Positions 35,240-43,583 of a stretch of 64,000 nucleotides of DNA are shown here, in pieces. Numbering within the stretch: position 1 is the stretch's first letter; each line of letters begins with the position of its first letter. The position numbers and the translations under genes were made by a program. Under the pieces are notes generated by a model that did no database searches, was not told the DNA's origin, and was given only the letters and a program-made list of their open reading frames with translations. Source of the DNA: Candidatus Eiseniibacteriota bacterium (lineage in GTDB: Bacteria; Orphanbacterota; Orphanbacteria; Orphanbacterales; Orphanbacteraceae); contig JAJRWB010000050.1 in NCBI GenBank assembly GCA_024276995.1, forward strand, positions 16,359 through 80,358, read 5' to 3'.

Positions 35240-36058
35240 TTGACCACCGGGAGGACGGCCCTGCGCAAGTTGAATCGACAAAAGAAACACGGCTGCAGTT
35301 TCATCGGGTGTCTTCACCTCCTTCCCCTTCCCGGGAGCGCCGGTTGGAAGGGGAGTATGGCGGCGGTGATCGACACCTGCTTGAAAGAGGCGGAGATTTA
35401 TGTCGAAAACGGCGCCGACGGGCTGATCGTCGAAAACACCCACGACACGCCCTACCTGAAGCGGACCGTCGATCCGGGAACCGTCGCGGGCTGCGCCGTG
35501 GCGGCCGGTGCGGTGCGCGAACGTTTCGACGTTCCGATCGGCCTCCAGATTCTTGCGGGGGCGAATCTTGCCGCACTCGAAACGGCGGCGACGTGTGATC
35601 TCGATTTTATTCGGGTCGAAGGTTTCGCGTACGCCCACGTGGCGGACGAGGGGATCATCGAAGGGGACGCGGGGAAGCTGCTCCGCCGGCGCGCCCACCT
35701 CGGCTGCGAACAGATCGAGATCTGGGCGGACGCGAAGAAGAAACACTCCTCCCACGCGATCACATCCGACCTTTCGATCGCCGAGATCGCCAAGGGATAT
35801 CTCTTCTTCGGAGCGGACGGGGTGATCGTCACGGGAGGACACACCGGGGAGGCGGCGAGCGCTGATGATGTTCGGTCGGTCTCACGGCTCGGCGCGTACA
35901 CGATCGTCGGGTCGGGTATCACCACGAAGAACATCGCGGAAACGGCGTCGATCGCCGACGCACTGATCGTCGGCTCGGCGTGCAAGAAAGACGGTCGCTG
36001 GGAGTCGGAAGTGGACGCCGGCCGGGTGCGCGACCTGCTCGACGCGATGAACCGGTGA
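35240..36058 (+). CDS. BtpA/SgcQ family TIM-barrel protein
   Basis: 272 residues if started at the TTG at 35240; a TTG at 35270 is the alternative, and neither has a strong ribosome site. BtpA-family segments: FIGCLHLLPLPGSAGW, GADGLIVENTHDTPYL, VPIGLQILAGANLAALETA, FIRVEGFAYAHVADEGIIEG, ITSDLSIAEIAKGYLFFGADGVIVTG, TIVGSGITTKNI. The family is named for a cyanobacterial photosystem I biogenesis factor, but most members, like E. coli SgcQ, occur in non-photosynthetic bacteria with sugar genes. The stop overlaps the start of a PfkB-type kinase (GTGA), which fits sugar metabolism here. Confidence 0.85.
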   Translation: MTTGRTALRKLNRQKKHGCSFIGCLHLLPLPGSAGWKGSMAAVIDTCLKEAEIYVENGADGLIVENTHDTPYLKRTVDPGTVAGCAVAAGAVRERFDVPIGLQILAGANLAALETAATCDLDFIRVEGFAYAHVADEGIIEGDAGKLLRRRAHLGCEQIEIWADAKKKHSSHAITSDLSIAEIAKGYLFFGADGVIVTGGHTGEAASADDVRSVSRLGAYTIVGSGITTKNIAETASIADALIVGSACKKDGRWESEVDAGRVRDLLDAMNR

Positions 36059-37071
36059 GCCTCCCCGCAACGCCCCGCCTGGTCGCTCTTTCCAATCTCC
36101 TTTGGGACATCTACTCCGTCGCTCCGGCAGGCGAGTTTCCCGAAGCCCCCCCGCCCGGCGCGCGGAGCGTGGCGATCGCCGAGGAGCAGCTCGACCGGCT
36201 ACTTGGGGCCGCGTGCGACCGCGGCGTCTCCTACGAAGGAATCGGCGCCTCGGCCACGAACACGGCCGCCGGATTCGCGGCCCTCGGCGGCGAGGCGATC
36301 GTATCGGGACCGGTCACCGGCACGCCCCACGGGGAAAGAACGGTCGCCGCGCTCGAGCGACTCGGTGTCAAGTATGTCTCCCCCGGCGCGCCCCCTTTTT
36401 TTGACGGCATTTGCATCTCGTTTCCGCTCGGCGGCGGCGAGCGGCGATTCATATCGAAATTCCCGCGCTATCCGCCCGGCGCCGACCTTCGACTTCCGGC
36501 GCACCTTCTCGAAGGACGCCCCTTCCTGGTGGCCGCGTCGTACGAGCTGCACGATCCGGTGTTCGGGGCGTTCGTGGTCCGAACATTCGAAGAAGCGGCC
36601 GCCCTCGACGGTCGCCTCGTGTTCGACTGCGCCGACCCGGAGTTCATCGCTCCCCGCGAGAAGGAGATCTGGTCGATCCTCCGTCTCGGCCTCGATGTGC
36701 TGGTGGTGGATGAAAAGAGCCGCGCGCACCTCCTCGCCTCGGAGCACGCACCACCGGAGTGCGACCCGACGTTCGCTCCCTACGCGTCGATGATGATCGT
36801 GCCGGCGGGCGGGCGGGGAGCGACGCTCCATTTTGCCGGCGGGGAGAACGCGGTCCGCGCAGCGGCCTCGAAGGTGATCGACACCACCGGCGCGGGGGAC
36901 GCGCTCCTCGCCGGCTTCCTCGCCGTCCTCGCCGCGGGCGATGATCCGGGGCAGGCGTTCCGGTTCGGCGCGGCGGCGGCGGCGGAGACGGTCGGCGTCA
37001 CGGGGCCGCACCTGTCGCGTTACCGGTGGTCGGCGATCCGGCGCGAACTCGAAGGCGACAGGAAGGGGTAA
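36055..37071 (+). CDS. PfkB-family carbohydrate/nucleoside kinase
   Basis: 338 residues starting at a GTG that overlaps the BtpA-family stop; the frame is open upstream to 35980 inside that gene. The N-terminal lid region contains GIGASATNTAAGFAALGGEAIVSGPVTGTPHGERTV, and the ATP-binding/catalytic signature DTTGAGDALLAGFLAVLAAG with the base aspartate is near the C-terminus. Substrate cannot be read from the motifs. Translational coupling to the BtpA-family barrel suggests they act on the same sugar or nucleoside. A run of seven T in codons for Pro-Phe-Phe-Asp is ordinary coding sequence. Confidence 0.87.
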   Translation: MSLPATPRLVALSNLLWDIYSVAPAGEFPEAPPPGARSVAIAEEQLDRLLGAACDRGVSYEGIGASATNTAAGFAALGGEAIVSGPVTGTPHGERTVAALERLGVKYVSPGAPPFFDGICISFPLGGGERRFISKFPRYPPGADLRLPAHLLEGRPFLVAASYELHDPVFGAFVVRTFEEAAALDGRLVFDCADPEFIAPREKEIWSILRLGLDVLVVDEKSRAHLLASEHAPPECDPTFAPYASMMIVPAGGRGATLHFAGGENAVRAAASKVIDTTGAGDALLAGFLAVLAAGDDPGQAFRFGAAAAAETVGVTGPHLSRYRWSAIRRELEGDRKG

Positions 37072-37104
37072 CCGGGAACTTTCCCACCCGCGGTTGCACA
37101 AGCT

Positions 37105-37136
37105 CGACCGCCCGCTGCCGAAACAACGGGCGGTCG
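37105..37136. terminator. strong stem-loop between convergent genes
   Basis: The arms CGACCGCCCG (37105-37114) and CGGGCGGTCG (37127-37136) are perfectly complementary over ten bases around a 12-base loop. It sits between the convergent pfkB-type gene (ends 37071) and the DUF4382-like lipoprotein gene (ends 37151). An A-tract follows on the plus strand, with no clean downstream T-tract on either strand, so termination may be Rho-independent only in part. Confidence 0.5.
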
Positions 37137-37150
37137 CGAGCGAAAAAAGA

Positions 37151-38011
37151 CTAACGGCCGTTGCCCATGCCGCCACCCATGCCGTGACTGCCGTCATCGT
37201 CGTCGCCCATCATCCCATGGTCGTCGTCGCCGTCATAACCCATGCCGTCATCGTCGTCGCCCATCATCCCATGGTCGTCGTCGCCGTCATGATGGGGGTG
37301 CCATCCCGTCATTTCCCCGTGGGGAACGACCTCGCCGCGGATCACGGGCCTGAGGACGTACTCACCGCTTCCGCGGGGCATTTCATAGAGAGAGCGTTCG
37401 ACATCGACGACGAGCACCAGGGCGGTCGTTTCCCCGTTCACCACGTCGAAAGGAGAGATCACTCGAAGAAGCGAGTCGCCCCGCACCGGTAGCGCCACGT
37501 TGATCACACTGTCCGCGTCGGTGACCAGCCACGCCCCGGACAGGCCGAGTTCGAGCCTCGGGTAGAACCCCTCGGGCAACGCCGATTCGCCGAGGAGCGC
37601 GGTGAGCGTCTCGCCGAGATCGCCGACCCCCACGGTCACCGGCTCGATCAGCAGTTCCACCGGCTCCATCTCCCCCATGCCGTGAGGCCGGCCCATGCCG
37701 GCGCCGGAACTGTCGCAATCCTCGCCCGTCATGCCGAGGGAATCGAAGGTGCCGACCGCCCGCCAGGCGATGACGGAATCGAAGGTGAGGAAAAGGTCGA
37801 CCATCCCCTCCGGCAGCGGGGAGATCGATTCCGATTTCGCGCTTTCCCCGTTGTCGAGGCGCAGACCGAGGGCGAGGGTGCCCGTCTCCACGCCCGATCC
37901 GGCGGCCGGGCCCGTGGGGGCGGAATCGGACCCGCATCCCGCAAGAATGATCGAAAGGGCGACGGTGAGGCCGAGCGCCGGAATGAACCACGGCAAAGAG
38001 AGCTTACGCAT
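37151..38011 (-). CDS. DUF4382-like lipoprotein with acidic His/Met repeat tail
   Basis: 286 residues. The signal peptide ends in the lipobox LAGC (IILAGCGSDS), so the protein should be lipidated. The region about 40-230 resembles DUF4382: GTLALGLRLDN, a VDLFLTFDSV strand, LLGESALPEGFYPRLELGL, and VLVVDVERSLYEM. The C-terminal ~55 residues are a low-complexity Asp/His/Gly/Met segment with two copies of DDDHGMMGDDDDG, encoded by a near-perfect DNA repeat. The Asp, His and Met clusters look suited to binding Ca2+, Cu or Zn, which is inference. It is convergent with the PfkB-type gene. Confidence 0.75.
   Translation of the reverse strand: MRKLSLPWFIPALGLTVALSIILAGCGSDSAPTGPAAGSGVETGTLALGLRLDNGESAKSESISPLPEGMVDLFLTFDSVIAWRAVGTFDSLGMTGEDCDSSGAGMGRPHGMGEMEPVELLIEPVTVGVGDLGETLTALLGESALPEGFYPRLELGLSGAWLVTDADSVINVALPVRGDSLLRVISPFDVVNGETTALVLVVDVERSLYEMPRGSGEYVLRPVIRGEVVPHGEMTGWHPHHDGDDDHGMMGDDDDGMGYDGDDDHGMMGDDDDGSHGMGGGMGNGR
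37190..37290. repeat. two identical 47-bp direct repeats, 54-bp period, inside the lipoprotein gene
   Basis: Copies at 37190-37236 and 37244-37290 are identical by my reading and are offset by exactly 54 bases (18 codons). They therefore add repeat units in frame to the acidic His/Met tail. Built from GTC/GTCGTC-rich triplets, the stretch is prone to slippage and could vary in copy number between strains. Confidence 0.85.
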
Positions 38012-38223
38012 CCGAATCCTCCTTCAGGTTGTGTCGACGAACCGCGCCGGTTGGCGCGCGTGTCGGAGGCGGGCGGGCCTCCAACGATGTCGCTCCTTTC
38101 GACGGAGAACCGTGACGATCGTTACGGCTTCGGAGAGATTTCTTTCATCGGGGAAACGGAAGAATGCTCGGCGGCACGGTGCCCGACATCGGAGGCACGT
38201 TTGGACATTCAAAGAAGCCGTGG

Positions 38224-40647
38224 CTACCGCAGGAGCACGATCTTGCGAATCAGATCCACCTGTTGAGCGGACACCCGCAAGAAATATACACCTGAACCGG
38301 CGTCTCCTGGAATGGAACTCCAGTTCCAGGCGATCTCCGTGGTTCCGGGTCGCAACAATATCGAGATCGGACCATAGACCCTTTGACCGGCCAGGTTGAA
38401 TACCTCGACTCCCGCATCGAGCTCTTCTTCCGCGCTAATACGAAAGGATATGTTACGACGGCTCGGGTTCGGCATCGGCGCCAGCAACCAGATATCGGGT
38501 GTGCCGCCGACAACACTCCCGACCGTGGCGACCAGGAGTTCATCCCCCCCCGCCCCGAACGAAAGATCCGTACGAAGTACCGGTCGTCCTCCCCCTTTGG
38601 CATGGACCACCAAACCGACATCGGATCATCGGTATCGACTTCCGCGCCGTTTTTCAGATCGATCCAAGGACCGTCTCTCGATGTGGCGTACCGAAGTGTC
38701 AGGCTTTGCGGATCCGGCGGAGTGCTGAATCGCAGGTGAATCTTCGATCCGGTCATCCGAACAGATAGAAGTTCCGCTTGCGACTCCCGGAGAAAGTCGA
38801 ACCCGTAGTCGTAGATGTTGGAATGGGGATCGGTCCAGCTCACGTGAACCCCATCACCGCCCTGGAAACTCAGGTAGGCGGACTCGATATGCTCCGGTAT
38901 CGTGATGGTGCCCGCCAGGACCCCCGGCCTGTCACTCGGAATCATCGGGCTCGAAGCCAGTTCCTGCTGTGTTCCCGTTTCCAGAAGCTGCATGACGACG
39001 TTCTTGATACCCGGGTCCAGTGCGGACTCCCCCGGACGAAACAGCACGGTCAACGGCTCACCGGCACGTGGGTGGTAGGGATTCCACGACACCAGGTTGC
39101 AGAGAAGAGAATCCTCGACGTGAAGCACCTTGAATCGCGGCAATCCTTCCGGCATCGTCAGTGTTCCGCGGACCTTCCCCCCCACCGAAACCGTGATCGG
39201 TTCGCCGATCGTGTTTGGTGATACGATGATTCCACCCGGAACGCGACGGAGGATCCGTCCATTCACGGACAGGTCCGCGGGATCGATCGGCACCCCCATT
39301 CGATCCACCAGCACGATCGCTGCTCCTTCCCAGTCGGCCGGATGACGCCCCTCCTCGCCCGTGATCAGGATCCAGTTCTTCGCGGTGAGAAAGTTCCCGT
39401 CTTCTCCCTCCTGCGCGGCTTCCACCCGGTAGGCCCCCGCCGGCAAATCCGGAACCGCCGGAAACGCACGGTTCTGAGGCTCGTCCACATATTGCATGCC
39501 CGTACCTGCGTATGTAAGCCCGCTCGTTGGAACTCGCTGTGTATTCTCAAACACGTTATCTCGATCGAAACTGAGAAGCCACAAACCGGCCGGGTCGAGC
39601 CCGGAATCGGCGCGTCGGCTCAGGATCCCGAGAAAGGATCCTTCACGAACATCGGGCGTCGTGATCGATCTCGACCGGATCCACCTGCTGGGAGGAAAGA
39701 TGCCGTCGATCGGAGTTACCCACGCACGGTCGACGGCCGCCATGAAATCATGCGGGCCGGGTCTTTCGATTTCATCCCGCAGGGAAAGCATCAGCCGCTT
39801 GAGCGGATGCGGTCGATCCCGCCCTGCATCGATTTCCGCCGCCGCGGGAATGATGAAAGCCGAAGCGGCAGCCGCATAGGCTATGCGCCAATCGACCCGA
39901 TGCGAGAGCCTCTCGAAACCACCCAGCACGAGAGGCCCCGCATTACCGTTGAAATCCGAGTTGGCTACGTTTCGAGGAAACCCTGCCGTGTCGAACCTGC
40001 GTATGCCCTCCTCCGTCATCTGTTTCCCGACGTAATAAGTCCCCGCCTCCACCAGCCCTTCCGCGAACCACGAGGGACGAGGAACGAAGCAGGCGTCGGA
40101 AAGTTGAAAGAGGTGGCAGAGTTCATGGATGAAAACCTCGTCCCAGGCCGGATTCGTCAGACCGTCTTCATCCACTCTCCCGTCGAGATCGTTGTCCACG
40201 GAGTCGAACGGGTCCTCGTCGATCAGGCCGTCCCGGTCGTCATCGTAACCGCTGCTGATCCTCAACGGATGCATGGAAATTAAGGATTTGTCGCACCACG
40301 CCGTGGCGCCACCGTCCGGGTCGTTGTGCATCGAGATGGTCATGTTGTCGAGCGTTTCCGGCTCGTAAACGATCTCCATCAGGTAGGGAGTCGCCTCGTC
40401 GATCAGCTGGAGAATATAGTCAATTCTCGGTTGATGAAACGGTCGCGTCGAAACCGACCACGAAAGCATCCGCGTCGAAATACAGGATCGAATCCGGAAG
40501 TGCAGCTTTCGAGACCTCGAAATCCCCTGTACAGTACCCGTCGGCGATCTTCCCTGTGCCGATCTCGCCGCGAATCGTCCCGGCGCCGGCCAATTGAACC
40601 GCCAGCGCAAGCAGCAGCGCGATCCTATAGCGTGCGGAACAACTCAA
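38224..40647 (-). pseudogene. secreted zinc metallopeptidase gene with two frameshifts
   Basis: Three consecutive pieces in three frames make one protein. Piece 1 (40647 to ~40440, TTG start) is a signal peptide and the beginning of the mature protein (MSCSARYRIALLLALAVQLAGAG). Piece 2 (~40440 to ~38555) carries a gluzincin-type zinc site, HELCH with a downstream SWFAEGLVEAGTYYVG. It also has a DDDRDGLIDEDPFDSVDNDLDGRVDEDG calcium-loop-like stretch and beta domains. Piece 3 (~38550 to 38224) is the Por/FlgD-type C-terminal domain ending LIRKIVLLR. The 1-to-2 junction needs a one-base skip near 40435. The 2-to-3 junction needs one more G at an eight-G run (C8 on the plus strand, 38544-38551). 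All other parts look intact, so recent decay, phase variation or an assembly error are all possible. Confidence 0.75.
38544..38551. repeat. homopolymer C8 (G8 on the coding strand) at a frameshift point
   Basis: Eight consecutive C between cat and gcccc on the plus strand. The coding frame of the metallopeptidase body and the frame of its C-terminal sorting domain meet here, and a ninth G would join them. Such tracts are classic slippage sites. Confidence 0.8.
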
Positions 40648-41045
40648 CGCAGCAGCCTTTCATTCGATCGATTCGCCGGTGTGAGGATACGATCCATGAA
40701 AACAGCTGAAACAGAAAGACGAAAGCCACCGAGGGCGCCGGAATCCGTGTACAAACAGCGATTCCGCGCATGTAAGGGGACTTCGATACATACAATTCTA
40801 GCAGATGATCTGTCCTGCTTCCAGCACGGCTTGCCCGTCCCGTCCATCGCCAAAGATAGCGAGAGAATGGGAAAAACCTCGTGGGCGCCCATGACCAAAA
40901 CTGGCGCGGGGAAACCTCGCCGATGCGGTCACCTTCGGGCGAAATCTCTTTCTCCCTCCCGGCTCTTCTGTAACTATGGGACCGGAAAGTCGTCAAAGGA
41001 TACCGCAGGGAGCCGGAGTTTCCGGCGAACATCCGGAGTTGGAGG
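40648..41045. promoter_or_regulatory. 398-base gap before the ECF sigma operon
   Basis: Lies between the start of the broken minus-strand metallopeptidase gene and the ECF sigma gene. A 151-codon plus-strand frame (40594-41049) is Arg/Ser-rich and has no domain or ribosome support, so I leave it out. On the minus strand TAGAAT near 40797-40802 is a possible -10 box for the metallopeptidase. I found no convincing ECF-type promoter (GGAAC/CGTC) for autoregulation, nor repeats or hairpins of note. Confidence 0.3.
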
Positions 41046-41645
41046 TTGACCGATTCGCCGGTTCACAACATTCGGGACGAGGCGGAACGATCGCTGCTCC
41101 GGCGGAGCGCCGGCGGTGACGGACACGCCTTCGGCGAACTCGTCCGCCGCCACCAGGACGCGGTTTTCGGCCTAGTTCAGCGGATGGTGCGCGACGAACA
41201 GCTCGCGGAGGAACTGGCGCAGGATGTCTTCATGAAGGCATACCGGGGTCTCGCGAAGTTCCGCGGCGAGTCCGGCTTCGGGACATGGGTGTACCGGATC
41301 GCGGTGAACCACGTCCGTGACCACATGGGGAGCCGGGCGGCGCGGGACCGGAAACGGGAGAGAAGTCTCAACGGCGAGGATCTTTCCGCTTTCGAACCGG
41401 TGTCGAAACTCCCGGCCCCCGACGAGAAGGTGCAGGAGTCGGAGACGACGGAACTGTTCGGTCGCGCCCTCGATCGGCTCGACCACCATCTGAAGGAAGC
41501 GTTCCTCCTCCGCCACCAAGAGGGAAAGAGCTACGCGGAGATGGCGGAGATTCTCGACGTGACGGAAGGAAACGCCAAGGTTCGCGTGCATCGGGGGCGG
41601 GAGAAGATTCTCGCCGCCCTCCGGGACGCGGGATACGAGGTCTGA
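41046..41645 (+). CDS. ECF-family RNA polymerase sigma factor
   Basis: 199 residues from a TTG at 41046, with GGAG eight bases upstream. Region 2 spans about 25-95 (GDGHAFGELVRRHQDAVFGLVQRMV, AEELAQDVFMKAYRGLAKF, FGTWVYRIAVNHVRDH). Region 4 spans about 138-190 (LDHHLKEAFLLRHQEGKSYAEMAEIL, GNAKVRVHRGREKILAAL). It lacks regions 1 and 3, as ECF factors do. It is followed after three bases by a membrane protein that is probably its anti-sigma factor, then by an outer-membrane barrel gene and a secreted protein, so it likely controls this envelope operon. Confidence 0.9.
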   Translation: MTDSPVHNIRDEAERSLLRRSAGGDGHAFGELVRRHQDAVFGLVQRMVRDEQLAEELAQDVFMKAYRGLAKFRGESGFGTWVYRIAVNHVRDHMGSRAARDRKRERSLNGEDLSAFEPVSKLPAPDEKVQESETTELFGRALDRLDHHLKEAFLLRHQEGKSYAEMAEILDVTEGNAKVRVHRGREKILAALRDAGYEV

Positions 41646-41648
41646 CCG

Positions 41649-42230
41649 ATGGATGAACGGAAAAGACGCGATCACGATCAGGATGAAAAGACGATCTGCG
41701 AGGTCGAAGAGTGGCTCCGCACGACGCGGCGGAGCGCCCCTTCCGGTTTCGCGGGCCGCGTGGAGGAAGCGATCGCCCGCGAGGAATCACGCACCGTTTC
41801 GCCGCGCGCCGCTTTCCCTGCCCGACTGCGCAGAACCCGGCCCGTCGCCGCGCTGGCGGCGCTCGCCGTCGCCGCCTCGGCGCTCTTCTTCTGGTTCCAC
41901 CTCGAAGACGGCGAGGCTCCGTCCCCCTCGCCGCCCACCGCAGCCCGGACGGCCGACGCCCCGTCCGGGCTCGTAGCGTACGATTTTCTCTTCCGGGCGA
42001 AAGAGGCATCGGAGGTTTGTCTCGTGGGCGACTTCAACGAATGGACGGTCTGCACGACCCCTCTTCGCCCGGTGGGCGACGGCCTCTGGAGGGTGACGCT
42101 CGAGCTGCCCCCCGGTCGTCACGAATATATGTTCGTCGTCGACGACCGCTGGGAAACCGACCCGAGCGCGCCTTTCCATGCGGATGACGGGTTCGGCAAC
42201 CAAAACGCCGTGGTCCTTCTCGGGGCGTGA
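41649..42230 (+). CDS. putative membrane anti-sigma factor with periplasmic glycogen-binding-like (CBM48/E-set) domain
   Basis: 193 residues starting three bases after the sigma factor stop. The N-terminal ~65 residues are cytoplasmic, helical and charged (CEVEEWLRTTRRSAPSGFAGRVEEAI), as in short anti-sigma domains. A single membrane helix lies at about 72-87 (VAALAALAVAASALFFWF). After a Pro/Ser linker, residues about 107-193 form an AMPK/isoamylase N-terminal-type domain: VCLVGDFNEWTVCTTPLRPVGD, LWRVTLELPPGRHEYMFVVDDRWETDP. That domain normally binds starch or glycogen-like glucans. The topology (cytoplasmic sigma binder, helix, periplasmic sensor) suggests glucan or cell-surface sensing, which is inference. 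No classical Zn-binding HxxxCxxC anti-sigma motif is seen. Confidence 0.7.
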   Translation: MDERKRRDHDQDEKTICEVEEWLRTTRRSAPSGFAGRVEEAIAREESRTVSPRAAFPARLRRTRPVAALAALAVAASALFFWFHLEDGEAPSPSPPTAARTADAPSGLVAYDFLFRAKEASEVCLVGDFNEWTVCTTPLRPVGDGLWRVTLELPPGRHEYMFVVDDRWETDPSAPFHADDGFGNQNAVVLLGA

Positions 42231-43537
42231 TCTCCTTTCACCACAGACACTTCACGGCCGCGACGCTGGCGGCGCTTCTTCTCGCCGGACCACTGCGTTC
42301 CTCCGCATCGATCGCCCTCCCGCCGGGCGCCTTCACACTGCGTGCCGACTCCGGCTTCGACTCCGAGGTGCTCTCCGATCCGACCGGCCTCGGCGTGGTG
42401 GACGCCGTGGACGCACCCTTCGCGTCCGCCGCGTTCGACTTCCACCTCTCCCGCCTCGGACCGGCGACGAGGAAGAGCCGTTTCCGGACCGGCGTCCGTG
42501 CATCGCTCACCCGCTACGGGAACGACGGCCCAAAGAGCGATACCGATCTTCGGGGACATCTGTCATGGGAGCGTCGGATCGACGCCGACCTCCTCGCGAA
42601 TCTTCGAGCCGAGATCGGAAGGTTCCGGCGCGCCGACCTTCCTCTATTCGACTGGGATTTCTTCGATATCGAAGGAACGCTGACCCGCCCGATCGGCGAG
42701 CGGTGGTACGGCGGAGCGGGAGGGACTTACACGCTACTCGACTACCCGGGCCGCCTGATCGACAACGAAAGCGGCGACGGCGAGAGAGATCACCGGACGG
42801 ACGGTCGCCTCTTCCTGGTGCGCCGGTTGTCGCCAACCGCCTTCCTCGAGGGGTCGGCGACGTGGCGAAGCAACGCCTCGAACGATACGCTCGCCGAATA
42901 CGATGGCCCCATCATGGAAGTGCGCACGGCGTTCGGCAGACCCGAGCGGCTCCGGATGCTGATCTACGCATCGGCGGCGCTTCGCTCATATCCATCATAC
43001 CCTCTTTTCGAAGCATCGGGAGACACGCTCGTTCAGACGACCGGACATCGAAAGGACACGACGATCTGGTTCGGCGCCGTCTCGGAGCGGACGATCCGTC
43101 CCCGTCTCTCCCTCCTCGTCGACATCGCCCTTCTCCACCAGACGTCGAACGTGAGCAGCTTCGAGTTCGACCAGGTCCGCGTAACGGCGGGAGTGCGTGT
43201 CGACCTGTGGAGAAAAGAAGCGTCGGCGATGGTGGCGGCGGCGACGCCTCCTCTCGCGCCGGTGCGAGCGGCGTCGGGCCGCGTCCTCTTCCTCTGCCGC
43301 GCGCCCCGGGCGGGCAAGGTGATCCTCGTCGGCGGCTGGAACGGCTGGCGCGCGGATCTCCAGCCGATGAGCGGACCGGACGAGGCGGGAATCTGGAGAA
43401 TCGAGGTGGACGTGCCGGAAGGGACGTGGCGGTACGCTTTCATCATAGACGGGGAGTGGGTAAAGCCGGAAGGGGCGATGCGATATGAGGCGGACGGCTT
43501 CGGCGGGGTGCTCGGCATCCTGGACGGAGGTCTGTAA
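42227..43537 (+). CDS. outer-membrane beta-barrel-like protein with C-terminal CBM48-like domain
   Basis: 436 residues from a GTG overlapping the previous stop (GTGA). A signal peptide covers about 1-28 (AATLAALLLAGPLRSSASI). The next ~310 residues alternate polar and hydrophobic positions typical of barrel strands (FDFHLSRLGPATRKSRFRTGVRASL, WYGGAGGTYTLLDYPG, LRMLIYASAALRSYPSYPLF). The last ~90 residues are a second isoamylase-N-terminal-like domain (RVLFLCRAPRAGKVILVGGWNGWRADLQPM, IWRIEVDVPEGTWRYAFIIDGEWVKPEGAM). It resembles the periplasmic domain of the preceding putative anti-sigma protein. It may be a pore, enzyme support or adhesin at the cell surface. I assign no function. Confidence 0.65.
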   Translation: MISFHHRHFTAATLAALLLAGPLRSSASIALPPGAFTLRADSGFDSEVLSDPTGLGVVDAVDAPFASAAFDFHLSRLGPATRKSRFRTGVRASLTRYGNDGPKSDTDLRGHLSWERRIDADLLANLRAEIGRFRRADLPLFDWDFFDIEGTLTRPIGERWYGGAGGTYTLLDYPGRLIDNESGDGERDHRTDGRLFLVRRLSPTAFLEGSATWRSNASNDTLAEYDGPIMEVRTAFGRPERLRMLIYASAALRSYPSYPLFEASGDTLVQTTGHRKDTTIWFGAVSERTIRPRLSLLVDIALLHQTSNVSSFEFDQVRVTAGVRVDLWRKEASAMVAAATPPLAPVRAASGRVLFLCRAPRAGKVILVGGWNGWRADLQPMSGPDEAGIWRIEVDVPEGTWRYAFIIDGEWVKPEGAMRYEADGFGGVLGILDGGL

Positions 43538-43583
43538 CTTCGGCGCCCGGGCGCCGTCCAAGGAAACAGCAAGGAGATCGGCC

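Noticed and set aside
36395..36405. Slippery T7 run in the PfkB-type gene
   Set aside because: The frame stays open and the codons make ordinary Pro-Phe-Phe-Asp; no alternative frame product is supported.
37190..37290. Repeats resembling a CRISPR array or trinucleotide satellite
   Set aside because: The repeats are in-frame coding DNA of a lipoprotein tail with a 54-bp period and no unique spacers.
40594..41049. 151-codon plus-strand frame before the sigma factor
   Set aside because: Arg/Ser-rich, overlaps the metallopeptidase start antisense, no ribosome site or domain.
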